A stretch of 64,000 bases of DNA from Enterobacter cloacae complex sp. ECNIH7 (lineage in GTDB: Bacteria > Pseudomonadota > Gammaproteobacteria > Enterobacterales > Enterobacteriaceae), in contig NZ_CP017990.1 of assembly GCF_002208095.1 (NCBI RefSeq), positions 4,712,001 through 4,776,000 on the forward strand, read 5' to 3'. The position numbers and the translations under genes are program-made. Numbering within the stretch: the stretch's first letter is position 1; each line of letters starts with the position of its first letter. Under the pieces are notes generated by a model, which saw nothing but the letters and a program-made list of their open reading frames with translations, searched no databases and was not told the DNA's origin. Positions 24,974 through 34,061 of this stretch are shown here, piece by piece.

Positions 24974-25792
24974 TTACTTCTTAGCAGCAGCTGCTTTATC
25001 GTCAGCCGGTGCGTCTGCTTTCGCATCCGCTTTCGGTGCCGGTTTGATATCCAGCAGCTCTACGTCAAAGACCAGCGTAGAATTAGCAGGGATACCCGGA
25101 ACGCCGGTTTTGCCATAGGCCAGATCCGGTGGGATAACCAACTTGATCTTGCCGCCTTTCTTGATGTTTTTCAGGCCTTCAGTCCAGCCCGGGATCACAC
25201 CATCCAGACGGAAGGAGAGCGGCTCACCGCGGGTGTAAGAGTTATCGAACTCTTTACCGTCGATCAGCGTACCTTTGTAGTTCACAACAACGGTGTCGCT
25301 GTCTTTAGGCGCATCGCCGGTGCCTTCTTTCTCAACTTTGTACACCAGGCCAGTAGAAGAGGTTTTCACACCCTTCTCTTTGGCAAAAGTATCGCGGTAG
25401 GCTTTGCCTTTCGCTTCGTTGTCTTTAGCGTCCGCGTCCATCTTGGTCTGCGCGGCACCCTTCACGCGCGCTTCGAACGCCTGCAGAGTCTGTTCAATTT
25501 CCTGGTCAGACAGCTTGCTCTTATCTGCAAATGCGTCCTGAACGCCCGCGATCAGCTGAGCTTTATCCAGTTTGATGCCCAGTTTCTCTTGTTCTTTCAG
25601 AGAGTTTTCCATGTAGCGACCCAGAGATGCGCCCAGTGCATAGGCGGATTTCTGGTCGTCATTTTTGAACGCCGCTTTGCTGTCTGCAGTGGCAGCAGGC
25701 TTCGCAGCAGTATCAGCAGCGAATGACAGCGGCGCGTTCAGCGCAACAGCCATCGTCGTCGCCAGCAGCGTTACTTTAAACAGTGATTTCAT
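24974..25792 (-). CDS. fkpA: Periplasmic FKBP-type peptidyl-prolyl isomerase FkpA
   Basis: Periplasmic chaperone and proline isomerase. The 272-residue precursor has a signal peptide (MKSLFKVTLLATTMAVALNA...SFAA, cleavage near residue 25). An N-terminal helical dimerisation/chaperone domain spans about 30-140. A C-terminal FKBP domain follows (about 150-255), containing KGTLIDGKEFDNSY, VIPGWTEGLKNIKKGGKIKL and PANSTLVFDVELL. It ends with an alanine/lysine-rich tail. A sigma-E type promoter lies upstream, consistent with induction by envelope stress. Confidence 0.97.
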   Translation of the reverse strand: MKSLFKVTLLATTMAVALNAPLSFAADTAAKPAATADSKAAFKNDDQKSAYALGASLGRYMENSLKEQEKLGIKLDKAQLIAGVQDAFADKSKLSDQEIEQTLQAFEARVKGAAQTKMDADAKDNEAKGKAYRDTFAKEKGVKTSSTGLVYKVEKEGTGDAPKDSDTVVVNYKGTLIDGKEFDNSYTRGEPLSFRLDGVIPGWTEGLKNIKKGGKIKLVIPPDLAYGKTGVPGIPANSTLVFDVELLDIKPAPKADAKADAPADDKAAAAKK

Positions 25793-25906
25793 CCATATCT
25801 CCAGGGCCTGGGGACTCTCACCCCAGCGTTAAACGTAAATGAGTTACGTACTATAAAACGTTGCGGAAGAAATCTACAGACAGACACTTCCAATTCTCGC
25901 CACTTT

Positions 25907-25935
25907 TCAGACTATTTTTGTTTAAATAAGTTTCC
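25907..25935 (-). promoter_or_regulatory. Sigma-E type promoter of fkpA
   Basis: On the minus strand GGAAACTT (25928-25935) and GTCTGA (25907-25912) match the sigma-E consensus GGAACTT / TCTGA, with 16 bases between AACTT and TCTGA and an A/T-rich spacer. fkpA is a known sigma-E gene in E. coli. Confidence 0.75.
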
Positions 25936-26030
25936 TGCCAAAGGGATGCAGACTGTACTTAAGGATAAACTCAGTTAAACTGCGCCGCCGCAGGGCCATT
26001 ATGGCGAATCTGAAACAAACGAGGTGAATG

Positions 26031-26249
26031 ATGAAGGATACAGCAATAGAAGCGAGAATGGCTGAGCTGGAAAGCCGCCTGGCTTTTCAGGACATCACCA
26101 TCGAAGAGCTAAACCAGACCGTGACCGCACATGAGCTCGAAATGGCAAAACTGCGGGATCATATGCGCCTGCTGACGGAAAAGCTGAAGGCTACACAGCC
26201 GTCAAACATTGCCTCTCAGTCAGAAGAGACGCCACCTCCTCATTATTGA
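26031..26249 (+). CDS. slyX: SlyX family coiled-coil protein
   Basis: Small protein of unknown function encoded next to slyD in enterobacteria. The 72-residue sequence has a heptad-like helix ([20 protein letters not shown]...) predicted to form a coiled coil, and ends ETPPPHY, as in E. coli SlyX. Two adjacent ATG codons (26028 and 26031) are possible starts; the second is six bases from GAGG (26021-26024) and is preferred. It is convergent with slyD. Confidence 0.92.
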   Translation: MKDTAIEARMAELESRLAFQDITIEELNQTVTAHELEMAKLRDHMRLLTEKLKATQPSNIASQSEETPPPHY

Positions 26250-26253
26250 GGCG

Positions 26254-26283
26254 TAAAAAAAGCGGGATAATCCCGCTTTTTTT
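26254..26283 (+). terminator. Terminator after slyX
   Basis: AAAAAAAGCGGGA and TCCCGCTTTTTTT form a stem of at least 7 GC-rich base pairs plus an A/T extension, three-base loop TAA, starting four bases after the slyX stop. Confidence 0.88.
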
Positions 26284-26285
26284 GT

Positions 26286-26315
26286 GCCCGGTGGCGCGAA
26301 GCTTACCGGGCCTAC
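26286..26315. repeat. REP-like palindromic element
   Basis: GCCCGGT and ACCGGGC (26286-26292 and 26305-26311) flank GGCGCGAAGCTT, and the element ends with CCTAC. This is the layout of enterobacterial REP/PU sequences, of the Klebsiella/Enterobacter type. One unit, located between the slyX terminator and the ERIC element. Confidence 0.7.
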
Positions 26316-26322
26316 ATACCAA

Positions 26323-26447
26323 ATACCCTATGGATTTCGAGTCGCAGGAAGGCGGCAAGCTTGAAAATCCCCGGGAGCATAGATAACTATGTGACAGGGG
26401 TTTGAAAGCGCAGCCAACGCACCTGCGGCTTGAAAGACGACGGGTAT
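26323..26447. repeat. ERIC (IRU) element
   Basis: A 125 bp imperfect palindrome with ends ATACCC and GGGTAT. The centre AATCCCCGGGAGCATAGATA...CTATGTGACAGGGGT corresponds to the classic ERIC core (AATCCCCAGGAGCTTACATA...AAGTAAGTGACTGGGGTGAG). The flanks GCAGGAAGGCGGCAAG and GCAGCCAACGCACCTGCGGC are also typical. ERIC elements are about 127 bp and lie in transcribed intergenic DNA. The right end touches the slyD stop codon (TAA, 26447-26449). Confidence 0.92.
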
Positions 26448-27037
26448 TAGTGGCAGCCGCAGCCGCCGTTACCGCAACCACCTTTACCGTGGTCGTGACC
26501 ATGGTCGTGATCGTGGCCGTGACCACCGCAGCAGCCGTCGTGGCCGTGATCGTGGTCATGGTCGTGACCGTGTGCACCGTGAACGTGGCCATGAGCCAGC
26601 TCTTCTTCGGTCGCTTCACGGATCGCAACAACTTCTACGTTGAACTTCAGGTTCTGGCCAGCCAGCATGTGGTTACCGTCAACCACGACGTGGTCATCTT
26701 CCACTTCGGTGATTTCAACAGGAACCGGACCCTGGTCAGTTTCAGCCAGGAAGCGCATGCCAACCTGCAGTTCGTCAACGCCCATGAACACGTCTTTAGG
26801 AACGCGCTGAACCAGATTGTCGTCATACTGACCGTAAGCGTCGTTCGCGCCTACAGCAACGTCAAATTTGTCGCCAACTTCATGACCTTCCAGCGCGTTT
26901 TCCAGGCCAGAAATCAGGGAACCGTGACCATGCAGGTAGTCAAGCGGCGCACTCACCGGAGACTCATCAACCAACACACCGTCTTCTGTACGTACCTGAT
27001 AGGCCAGGCTGACCACCAGGTCTTTTGCTACTTTCAT
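26447..27037 (-). CDS. slyD: FKBP-type peptidyl-prolyl isomerase and nickel chaperone SlyD
   Basis: Cytoplasmic chaperone and prolyl isomerase that also binds Ni(II) and helps hydrogenase maturation; required for phage phiX174 lysis in E. coli. The 196-residue protein has an FKBP domain (about 1-69 and 130-146) interrupted by an insert-in-flap domain (about 70-128). Its metal-binding tail, from about 148, is rich in histidine and cysteine (repeats of HGHDHDH, GCCGGHG, CGCH). The mRNA 3' end carries an ERIC element directly after the stop. Confidence 0.97.
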   Translation of the reverse strand: MKVAKDLVVSLAYQVRTEDGVLVDESPVSAPLDYLHGHGSLISGLENALEGHEVGDKFDVAVGANDAYGQYDDNLVQRVPKDVFMGVDELQVGMRFLAETDQGPVPVEITEVEDDHVVVDGNHMLAGQNLKFNVEVVAIREATEEELAHGHVHGAHGHDHDHDHGHDGCCGGHGHDHDHGHDHGKGGCGNGGCGCH

Positions 27038-27131
27038 GATATCTCCTGAGCGTGGGAAAATTGCTGGCGCAGATTGTAGCGGAAATCTGCACCCGTGTAC
27101 CCTTTAGCTTAAAAAAACTCAGGGCATATCG

Positions 27132-27332
27132 CTAGTCCGGATGAAAAATCCCGATAACTTGCTCTTCTTTGCGAACGTGATCGCGGGCCTCTTTATCGGC
27201 CTCACGCATCTGGTGACCGCACTTAACACACTCAACAACATCAACATTATTTTCCCGCCACATCGCCAGGGTATCTTGCGCCTGGCAGGTCGGGCATTTT
27301 GCACCCGCGATAAAGCGTTTACGTACAGCCAT
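27132..27332 (-). CDS. yheV: YheV family putative zinc ribbon protein
   Basis: A 66-residue protein with a C4 zinc ribbon: C13xxC16 (AKCPTC) and C35xxC38 (ECVKCGHQMREAD). The family's function is not known. It lies 13 bases downstream of kefB and is probably the last gene of kefG-kefB-yheV. It starts MAVRKRFIAGAKCPTCQAQD at an ATG preceded by a purine-rich AAAGGGTAAAG. Confidence 0.92.
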   Translation of the reverse strand: MAVRKRFIAGAKCPTCQAQDTLAMWRENNVDVVECVKCGHQMREADKEARDHVRKEEQVIGIFHPD

Positions 27333-27345
27333 CTTTCTTTACCCT

Positions 27346-29151
27346 TTATTCAAATTCATCCCAGCCATCAAGCTGGCGCCGTTCCTGTTGCATCTCTCGC
27401 TGGAAGATCTCCTCCAGCTCGCGACGCGCTTCCCGCACGCGGGAGATCTGCGCCGTATCGGTATGTACAGGCATCAGCTCGCGCAACATCCGCATATCCA
27501 GCCGGCGGAAGTGCATCTGGGCGCGCTGCGCCTGATGCGGATGCATGCCGAGCGAGATCAGCGCCTTACGGCCCAGCTCCAGCGCACTGGAGAACGTCTC
27601 ACGGGAGAAGTGTTTCACACCCGCCTGCAACAATTCGTGAGCTTCAACACGTCCCCGCGCACGCGCCAGAATATGCAGATGCGGGAAATGCTGCTGGCAC
27701 AGATCCACCAGCTTCATCGTGTCTTCCGGATCGTTACAGGTAATCACGATGGACTCTGCCGCTTCGGCCCCCGCCGAGCGCAGCAGCTCGAGCTGGGTCG
27801 CATCGCCGTAGTAAACCTTATAGCCATATTTGCGCATCAGGTTGACCGCGCTGATATCCCGCTCCAGTACCGTAATGCGCATTTTGTTCGCCATCAGCAA
27901 ACGCCCGATAACCTGTCCGAAACGGCCAAAGCCCACCACAATCACCTGCGGCTTGTCGTCTTCCACCCACGGCGCTTCGTCTTCATCGTCTGCCGGGTTC
28001 AGGCGACGCGACAGCAGTTTATCCACCAGCTTCATCAGCAGCGGCGTGGTCATCATAGACAGCGTGACCGTCACCAGCAAAAGCGCCATCTGATCGTCTT
28101 TAAACAGCTTCTGGGAGGATGCGGTGGAGAACAGCACAAACGCGAACTCGCCTCCCTGGCTCAACACGCTGGCAAACTGCATGCGTTCCGAACTGCGCAG
28201 CCCGTAGATACGTGACATCACGTACAGCACCAGCATCTTCACCGCCACCAGGATGGCGACGCTCACGACCACCCACAGCAGATGGGTATAGAGCACACCG
28301 AGGTTAAGCGCCATCCCCACCGAAATAAAGAACAGGCCTAATAGCAGCCCTTTGAAGGGATCGATGGCAATTTCCAGCTCGTGACGATACTCGCTCTCCG
28401 CCAGCAGCACCCCGGCGATAAAGGTCCCGAGCGCCATCGACAGCCCCAGCGCGTCCATAAACAACGCCGATCCCAGCACCAGCAGCAGCGTCGCGGCGGT
28501 AAACACCTCGCGAACGCCCGACGCGGCAATAAAGCGGAACACGGGACGTAACAGGAAACGACCGCCAATCAGCATGCCCGCGAAGGCCAGCACCTTCATG
28601 GCGATTTTAGCCCAGTCGAAGTGATCGTCCCCGGACCCCGCCAGCAGCGGCACCAGCGCCAGCGCCGGGATGACCGCCAAATCCTGGAACAGCAGCACCG
28701 AAAAGCCCAGCTGACCGGCTTCGTTGCGATTCATCCCCTTATCGCGCATCAGCTGCAGCGCCATCGCCGTCGACGACATCGCAAGGCCTATCCCGCCAAT
28801 CACCGCCGCCTGCCATGAAAAGTTGGTCAGCATTAACAGGCCACCCAGGATCGCGGCGCTGAACAACACCTGCGCGGCGCCCACGCCAAAGATAGAGCGT
28901 CTAAGCTGCCACAATTTCGAAGGATTCAGCTCCAGGCCGATGATGAACATCAGGAACACCACGCCCAGCTCGGAGAAATGGAGAATCTCATCGACATCGC
29001 TGATGAATCCCAGCCCCCAGGGGCCAATCGCGATCCCCGCCAGCAGATACCCCAGCACCGCGCCGATACCAATACGGGCTGCAAGCGGCACCGCAACGAC
29101 GGCCGCAAATAAAAACAGCACCCCGGCGAGGAGTAAATTCGATCCTTCCAT
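27346..29151 (-). CDS. kefB: Glutathione-gated potassium/proton antiporter KefB
   Basis: Inner-membrane antiporter held closed by glutathione and opened by glutathione adducts, acidifying the cytoplasm to protect against electrophiles. The start giving [17 protein letters not shown] is chosen (601 residues, the E. coli length); upstream codons have no similarity. About 12 transmembrane helices fill residues 5-380 (CPA2 fold, with [12 protein letters not shown]). A cytoplasmic RCK/TrkA-N domain follows at about 400-520, with [15 protein letters not shown] and an [13 protein letters not shown] segment. The ATG overlaps the kefG stop by one base. Confidence 0.97.
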   Translation of the reverse strand: MEGSNLLLAGVLFLFAAVVAVPLAARIGIGAVLGYLLAGIAIGPWGLGFISDVDEILHFSELGVVFLMFIIGLELNPSKLWQLRRSIFGVGAAQVLFSAAILGGLLMLTNFSWQAAVIGGIGLAMSSTAMALQLMRDKGMNRNEAGQLGFSVLLFQDLAVIPALALVPLLAGSGDDHFDWAKIAMKVLAFAGMLIGGRFLLRPVFRFIAASGVREVFTAATLLLVLGSALFMDALGLSMALGTFIAGVLLAESEYRHELEIAIDPFKGLLLGLFFISVGMALNLGVLYTHLLWVVVSVAILVAVKMLVLYVMSRIYGLRSSERMQFASVLSQGGEFAFVLFSTASSQKLFKDDQMALLLVTVTLSMMTTPLLMKLVDKLLSRRLNPADDEDEAPWVEDDKPQVIVVGFGRFGQVIGRLLMANKMRITVLERDISAVNLMRKYGYKVYYGDATQLELLRSAGAEAAESIVITCNDPEDTMKLVDLCQQHFPHLHILARARGRVEAHELLQAGVKHFSRETFSSALELGRKALISLGMHPHQAQRAQMHFRRLDMRMLRELMPVHTDTAQISRVREARRELEEIFQREMQQERRQLDGWDEFE

Positions 29152-29705
29152 TAACGACCTCCTGCCGGAATGGGTGACGCCAGCCATTCACCATAGGCTC
29201 TGGCGTGGCTTGCCAGCTCTTTCGGATCCTGACGCCGCGCCCAGTAGACAATAATCGGGCTCATCCAGTGCATACGGCACATGGCCGCCGTCAGCTCGAA
29301 TGGCCGCAGGATGTCGCTCATCGGATAACGGTTCAGCCCGTCGTGACGGTAAGCGCTTTCGGGTTCACCGGTCGTAATCACACTACGCCAGTACTTTCCC
29401 GCCAGCTGGTTGCCCCCCACCCCGCTGGAGAAGCCCCGGCTCAGCACGCGGTCCAGCCACTCTTTCAGCAGCGCCGGACAGCTATAGGTATAAAGCGGAT
29501 GCTGGAACACAATCACGTCATGCTGACGCAGCAGTTCCTGCTCGTAAGGGATATCAATAAAGAAATCAGGATAGTGCGCGTAGAGATCGTGCACCGTTAC
29601 GTTACTAAGCTGTGTGGCCGGCTTAAGCAGCACCCGGTTTGCCACCGAGTCCTGAGATTCCGGATGGGCATACAGCAGCAGCACTTTTGCTGTCTGAGAC
29701 ATCAT
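29151..29705 (-). CDS. kefG: KefB ancillary flavoprotein KefG
   Basis: Flavodoxin-fold, quinone oxidoreductase-like protein that binds and activates KefB. The 184-residue protein begins [20 protein letters not shown], with a flavin phosphate-binding first loop ([12 protein letters not shown]) and a second motif [20 protein letters not shown]. Its stop overlaps the kefB start (TAATG), so expression is coupled. Divergent from yheS. Confidence 0.95.
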   Translation of the reverse strand: MMSQTAKVLLLYAHPESQDSVANRVLLKPATQLSNVTVHDLYAHYPDFFIDIPYEQELLRQHDVIVFQHPLYTYSCPALLKEWLDRVLSRGFSSGVGGNQLAGKYWRSVITTGEPESAYRHDGLNRYPMSDILRPFELTAAMCRMHWMSPIIVYWARRQDPKELASHARAYGEWLASPIPAGGR

Positions 29706-29840
29706 TCCCCTCCCGGTCTTGTTTCTGTTTTTGTGTATCGTCGCTGTTTTGGGCTACCATGGCGGCCCGGTGCGGAAAATGGCCCACACCTTACATTATC
29801 ATAATGACAAATTAACATAGTCGGAACATACGGCGCTTCT

Positions 29841-31745
29841 ATGATTGTTTTCTCCTCGTTACAAATTCGTCGCGGCGTGCGCGTCCTGCTGGATAACGCC
29901 ACTGCTACCATCAACCCGGGCCAAAAAGTGGGTCTGGTCGGTAAAAACGGCTGCGGTAAATCCACCCTGCTGGCGCTGCTGAAAAACGAGATTAGCGCGG
30001 ATGGCGGTAACTTCACCTTCCCGGGAAACTGGCAGCTCGCCTGGGTAAACCAGGAGACGCCGGCGCTGAGCGAACCGGCACTCGACTATGTTATCGACGG
30101 CGACCGTGAATACCGCAAGCTCGAAGCGGAACTTCATGCTGCTAACGAGCGCAACGACGGCCACGCCATCGCCACCGTTCACGGCAAGCTGGACGCCATC
30201 GACGCGTGGACCATTCGCTCCCGCGCCTCCAGCCTGCTGCACGGCCTGGGCTTCAGCAACGAACAGCTGGAACGCCCGGTCAGCGACTTCTCCGGCGGCT
30301 GGCGTATGCGTCTTAACCTGGCGCAGGCGCTGATCTGCCGCTCTGACCTGCTGTTGCTTGACGAACCGACCAACCACCTCGATCTCGATGCGGTTATTTG
30401 GCTGGAGAAGTGGCTCAAGAGCTATCAGGGCACTCTGATTCTGATCTCCCACGACCGCGACTTCCTTGACCCGGTAGTGGATAAAATCATTCATATCGAA
30501 CAGCAAACGATGTTCGAGTACACCGGCAACTACAGCTCCTTCGAGCGCCAGCGCGCGACGCGTCTCGCCCAGCAGCAGTCCATGTACGAAAGCCAGCAGC
30601 AGCGCGTGGCGCACCTGCAGAGCTTTGTGGATCGCTTTAAGGCCAAAGCCTCAAAAGCCAAGCAGGCCCAGAGCCGCATCAAGATGCTGGAACGCATGGA
30701 GATGATTGCCCCGGCGCACGTGGATAACCCGTTCCACTTCAGCTTCCGCGAGCCGGAAAGCCTGCCTAACCCGCTGCTGAAGATGGAGAAAGTCAGCGCG
30801 GGCTATGCCGACCGCATTATTCTCGATTCCATCAAGCTCAACCTGGTGCCGGGTTCACGCATTGGCCTGCTGGGGCGTAACGGCGCCGGTAAATCGACGC
30901 TGATCAAACTGCTGGCGGGCGAGCTTAACCCGGTCAGCGGCGAAATCGGCCTCGCGAAGGGCATCAAGCTGGGTTACTTCGCCCAGCATCAGCTGGAATT
31001 TTTACGCGCGGATGAATCACCGATTCAGCACCTCGCGCGTCTGGCGCCGCAGGAGATGGAGCAGAAGCTGCGCGACTATCTCGGCGGCTTTGGCTTCCAG
31101 GGCGATAAGGTGACTGAAAACACCGAGCGCTTCTCCGGCGGCGAAAAGGCCCGCCTGGTGCTGGCGCTGATCGTCTGGCAGCGCCCGAACCTGCTGCTGC
31201 TCGATGAACCGACCAACCACCTGGATCTCGACATGCGCCAGGCGCTGACCGAAGCGCTGATTGAGTTCGAAGGCGCGCTGGTGGTGGTTTCGCACGACCG
31301 TCACCTGATCCGCTCCACCACGGACGATCTGTATTTAGTGCACGGCGGCAAAGTTGAACCGTTCGACGGCGATCTGGAAGACTACCAGCAGTGGCTGACG
31401 GACGTGCAGAAGCAGGAAAACCAGCCGGAAGAGTCAGCGAAAGACAACGCCAACAGCGCGCAGGCGCGTAAAGACCAGAAGCGTCGTGAAGCGGAGCTTC
31501 GCACCCAGACGCAGCCGCTGCGTAAAGAGATTACCCGTCTCGAAAAAGAGATGGAAAAACTCAACGCCACGCTGGCTATCGTTGAAGAGAAGCTCGGCGA
31601 TAGCGGCCTGTATGACCAGAGCCGCAAGGCTGAGCTGACCGACTGCCTGCAAACCCAGGCGAAGACCAAATCCAGTCTCGAAGAGTGCGAGATGGCGTGG
31701 CTCGACGCGCAGGAACAGCTGGAAGCGATGCTGCAGGCTGACTGA
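29841..31745 (+). CDS. yheS: ABC-F family ATPase YheS
   Basis: Soluble ABC-F protein with two ATPase domains and no membrane part; members act on ribosomes, and YheS is implicated in resolving stalled translation. The 634-residue protein shows Walker A motifs GKNGCGKST (about 34-42) and GRNGAGKST (about 345-353), and signature motifs SGGWRMRLNLA (about 152) and SGGEKARLVLA (about 431). Two Walker B motifs LLLDEPTNHLDLD follow. The linker (P-site tRNA interaction motif) lies at about 240-300, and a long charged coiled-coil tail begins near 520. Confidence 0.96.
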   Translation: MIVFSSLQIRRGVRVLLDNATATINPGQKVGLVGKNGCGKSTLLALLKNEISADGGNFTFPGNWQLAWVNQETPALSEPALDYVIDGDREYRKLEAELHAANERNDGHAIATVHGKLDAIDAWTIRSRASSLLHGLGFSNEQLERPVSDFSGGWRMRLNLAQALICRSDLLLLDEPTNHLDLDAVIWLEKWLKSYQGTLILISHDRDFLDPVVDKIIHIEQQTMFEYTGNYSSFERQRATRLAQQQSMYESQQQRVAHLQSFVDRFKAKASKAKQAQSRIKMLERMEMIAPAHVDNPFHFSFREPESLPNPLLKMEKVSAGYADRIILDSIKLNLVPGSRIGLLGRNGAGKSTLIKLLAGELNPVSGEIGLAKGIKLGYFAQHQLEFLRADESPIQHLARLAPQEMEQKLRDYLGGFGFQGDKVTENTERFSGGEKARLVLALIVWQRPNLLLLDEPTNHLDLDMRQALTEALIEFEGALVVVSHDRHLIRSTTDDLYLVHGGKVEPFDGDLEDYQQWLTDVQKQENQPEESAKDNANSAQARKDQKRREAELRTQTQPLRKEITRLEKEMEKLNATLAIVEEKLGDSGLYDQSRKAELTDCLQTQAKTKSSLEECEMAWLDAQEQLEAMLQAD

Positions 31746-31751
31746 CCTGTT

Positions 31752-31809
31752 TACCCCGTTTGAAGAACAGAATCCGTACCGGGTTCGGAAATCCAGCTTA
31801 AACGGGGTA
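31752..31809. repeat. Inverted repeat between yheS and yheT
   Basis: TACCCCGTTT (31752-31761) and AAACGGGGTA (31800-31809) are perfect 10-base inverted arms, 38 bases apart, enclosing a smaller CCGTACC-GGGTTCGG hairpin-like segment. Could act as a weak terminator or processing structure; function unknown. Confidence 0.5.
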
Positions 31810-31857
31810 CAATTCGGAAAGTATCGTAAATTTCCGACAAGAATCAGCATCGCGCTT

Positions 31858-32880
31858 ATGACCCAAATCATTCCATCAGACTTCGACATTGCGGCCGAAG
31901 ACAGCACTGAGTTCGTGCCTATGCGCGGCGTGGCCAATCCCCATTTGCAGACCATGCTGCCGCGACTGATCCGCCGCAAGGTTCAGTTCACCCCGCACTG
32001 GCAACGGCTTGACCTGCCAGACGGTGACTTTCTGGATCTCGCCTGGAGCGAAGCGCCTGAACAGGCTCGCCATAAGCCGCGTCTGGTGGTTTTCCACGGT
32101 CTGGAAGGCAGCCTGCACAGCCCGTATGCGCATGGGCTAATTGAGGCGGCAAAAGCGCGCGGCTGGCTCGGCGTGGTGATGCATTTTCGCGGCTGCAGCG
32201 GCGAACCGAATCGTCAGAAACGCATTTATCACTCGGGTGAAACCGAAGACGGGACGTGGTTTTTACACTGGCTGCGGGAAAATTATGGCACCGTGCCAAC
32301 GGCCGCCGTGGGCTACTCGCTGGGCGGCAACATGCTGGCCTGTCTGCTGGCCAAAGAGGGTGAAAGCGTCCCGCTGGATGCCGCCGTCATTGTCTCCGCG
32401 CCGTTTATGCTCGAGCAGTGCAGCTACCACATGGATAAGGGCTTTTCCCGCGTCTATCAGCGCTACCTGCTCAACCTTTTGAAGGCCAACGCGGCGCGTA
32501 AGCTGAAGGCCTACCCGGATACCCTGCCGGTCAGCCTGCGCCAGCTGAAAAAGGTGCGCCGCATTCGCGAATTCGACGACCTGATCACCGCGAAAATCCA
32601 CGGCTTCGCCGATGCGATTGACTATTATCGTCAGTGCAGCGCCATGCCGCTGCTCAGCAAGATCACGCAGCCGACGCTGATTATTCATGCCAAAGATGAC
32701 CCGTTTATGGATCATCACTCGATCCCCGCTCAGGAATTCCTGCCCGACAACGTTCACTATCAGTTGACCGAGCATGGCGGCCACGTCGGGTTTATCGGCG
32801 GCACGCTGCGCCGCCCGAAAATGTGGCTTGAGGCGCGTATTCCTGACTGGCTGACCCCTTATCTGGACGGTGCAAAATGA
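31858..32880 (+). CDS. yheT: Alpha/beta hydrolase YheT
   Basis: Predicted soluble hydrolase of the UPF0017/ABHD1-like family; substrate unknown. The 340-residue protein has the nucleophile elbow GYSLGG with S154, the oxyanion-region motif [11 protein letters not shown] (about 80-90), an aspartate in [14 protein letters not shown], and a histidine in [11 protein letters not shown], completing a Ser-Asp-His triad. Its stop overlaps yheU (ATGA), so yheT, yheU and prkB form an operon. Confidence 0.92.
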   Translation: MTQIIPSDFDIAAEDSTEFVPMRGVANPHLQTMLPRLIRRKVQFTPHWQRLDLPDGDFLDLAWSEAPEQARHKPRLVVFHGLEGSLHSPYAHGLIEAAKARGWLGVVMHFRGCSGEPNRQKRIYHSGETEDGTWFLHWLRENYGTVPTAAVGYSLGGNMLACLLAKEGESVPLDAAVIVSAPFMLEQCSYHMDKGFSRVYQRYLLNLLKANAARKLKAYPDTLPVSLRQLKKVRRIREFDDLITAKIHGFADAIDYYRQCSAMPLLSKITQPTLIIHAKDDPFMDHHSIPAQEFLPDNVHYQLTEHGGHVGFIGGTLRRPKMWLEARIPDWLTPYLDGAK

Positions 32881-33095
32881 TTATTCCCTGGCAGGATCTG
32901 GCGCCCATTACGCTCGATAATCTGATTGAAAGCTTTGTATTACGCGAAGGCACCGATTATGGTGAACAGGAACGCTCGCTTGAGCAAAAGGTCAACGATG
33001 TTAAGCGCCAGCTGAAAAGCGGCGACGTGGTGCTGGTGTGGTCAGAACTGCATGAGACGGTCAATATCATGCCCCGCAACGCGTTTCACGGCTGA
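32877..33095 (+). CDS. yheU: UPF0270 family protein YheU
   Basis: A 72-residue protein of unknown function, similar to E. coli Yhe[21 protein letters not shown]..., with the conserved [19 protein letters not shown] segment and a C-terminal [13 protein letters not shown]. Overlaps yheT by four bases (ATGA) and lies 30 bases before prkB. No membrane segment or cysteine motif. Confidence 0.92.
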   Translation: MIIPWQDLAPITLDNLIESFVLREGTDYGEQERSLEQKVNDVKRQLKSGDVVLVWSELHETVNIMPRNAFHG

Positions 33096-33125
33096 TCTTC
33101 CACCCTTTTCAGTCAGGGAGTTGCT

Positions 33126-33995
33126 ATGTCTGCCAGACATCCGGTTATTGCCGTTACGGGGTCGAGTGGTGCAGGAACCACCACCACCAGCCTCGCATTT
33201 CGCAAGATTTTCGCCCAGCTGAATCTCCGTGCGGCGGAGGTCGAAGGCGACAGCTTTCACCGCTACACGCGTCCGGAGATGGACATGGCCATTCGTAAGG
33301 CGCGCGATTCGGGTAAACACATCAGCTACTTCGGCCCGGAAGCCAATGACTTCGGCCTGCTGGAACAAACCTTTATAGAGTATGGCAAGAGCGGCAAAGG
33401 GCAGTCCCGCAAGTATCTGCACACCTATGATGAAGCCGTACCCTGGAATCAGGTGCCGGGAACCTTTACCCCGTGGCAGCCGCTGCCGGAACCCACCGAC
33501 GTCCTGTTTTACGAAGGATTGCACGGCGGCGTGGTCACCCCTCAACACGACGTGGCGCGCCACGTGGATCTGCTGGTCGGCGTGGTCCCTATCGTTAACC
33601 TGGAGTGGATCCAGAAGCTGACGCGTGACATGAGCGAGCGCGGCCATTCGCGAGAGGCTGTGATGGACTCGGTGGTGCGCTCCATGGAGGATTACATCAA
33701 CTTCCTGACGCCGCAGTTCTCCCGCACCCATATCAACTTCCAGCGCGTGCCGACGGTGGACACCTCCAACCCGTTTGCCGCTAAAAGCATCCCGTCGCTG
33801 GATGAGAGCTTTGTGGTGATCCATTTCCGCAATCTCGAAGGCATTGACTATCCCTGGCTGCTGGCGATGCTGCAGGGCTCGTTTATTTCGCACATGAATA
33901 CGTTAGTCGTGCCGGGCGGGAAAATGGGGCTGGCGATGGAGCTCATCATGACGCCGCTGGTGGAGCGACTGATGGAAGGGAAGCAGATCGCGTGA
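33126..33995 (+). CDS. prkB: Phosphoribulokinase-family protein PrkB
   Basis: Predicted P-loop kinase homologous to Calvin-cycle phosphoribulokinase, although enterobacteria have no RuBisCO; the physiological substrate is unknown. The 289-residue protein has a Walker A-like loop GSSGAGTTT (12-20) and the motif VEGDSFHRY (about 39-47). DVLFYEGLHGG (about 125-135) corresponds to the catalytic acidic strand. Last gene of the yheT-yheU-prkB operon. One of the dispersed palindromic repeats follows it closely. Confidence 0.92.
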   Translation: MSARHPVIAVTGSSGAGTTTTSLAFRKIFAQLNLRAAEVEGDSFHRYTRPEMDMAIRKARDSGKHISYFGPEANDFGLLEQTFIEYGKSGKGQSRKYLHTYDEAVPWNQVPGTFTPWQPLPEPTDVLFYEGLHGGVVTPQHDVARHVDLLVGVVPIVNLEWIQKLTRDMSERGHSREAVMDSVVRSMEDYINFLTPQFSRTHINFQRVPTVDTSNPFAAKSIPSLDESFVVIHFRNLEGIDYPWLLAMLQGSFISHMNTLVVPGGKMGLAMELIMTPLVERLMEGKQIA

Positions 33996-34002
33996 GCATG
34001 TT

Positions 34003-34036
34003 CCCTCTCCCAGTGGGAGAGGGTTAGGGTGAGGGC
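34003..34036 (+). repeat. Dispersed palindromic repeat, copy 1
   Basis: CCCTCTCCC-AGT-GGGAGAGGG forms a perfect 9 bp hairpin, followed by TTAGGGTGAGGGC. Located between the convergent prkB and yhfA genes. Two further copies are at 48496-48529 (inverted) and 61257-61290. Confidence 0.8.
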
Positions 34037-34061
34037 ATCAACACGCACGATGCCCCATCAA

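Noticed and set aside
26191..26631. 146-codon minus-strand frame across the ERIC element and slyD 3' end
   Set aside because: It reads the slyD metal-binding tail in the wrong frame and runs through repeat DNA.
27388..28215. 275-codon plus-strand frame opposite kefB
   Set aside because: Antisense shadow of a highly expressed codon pattern, rich in His, Arg and Gln, with no recognisable domain.
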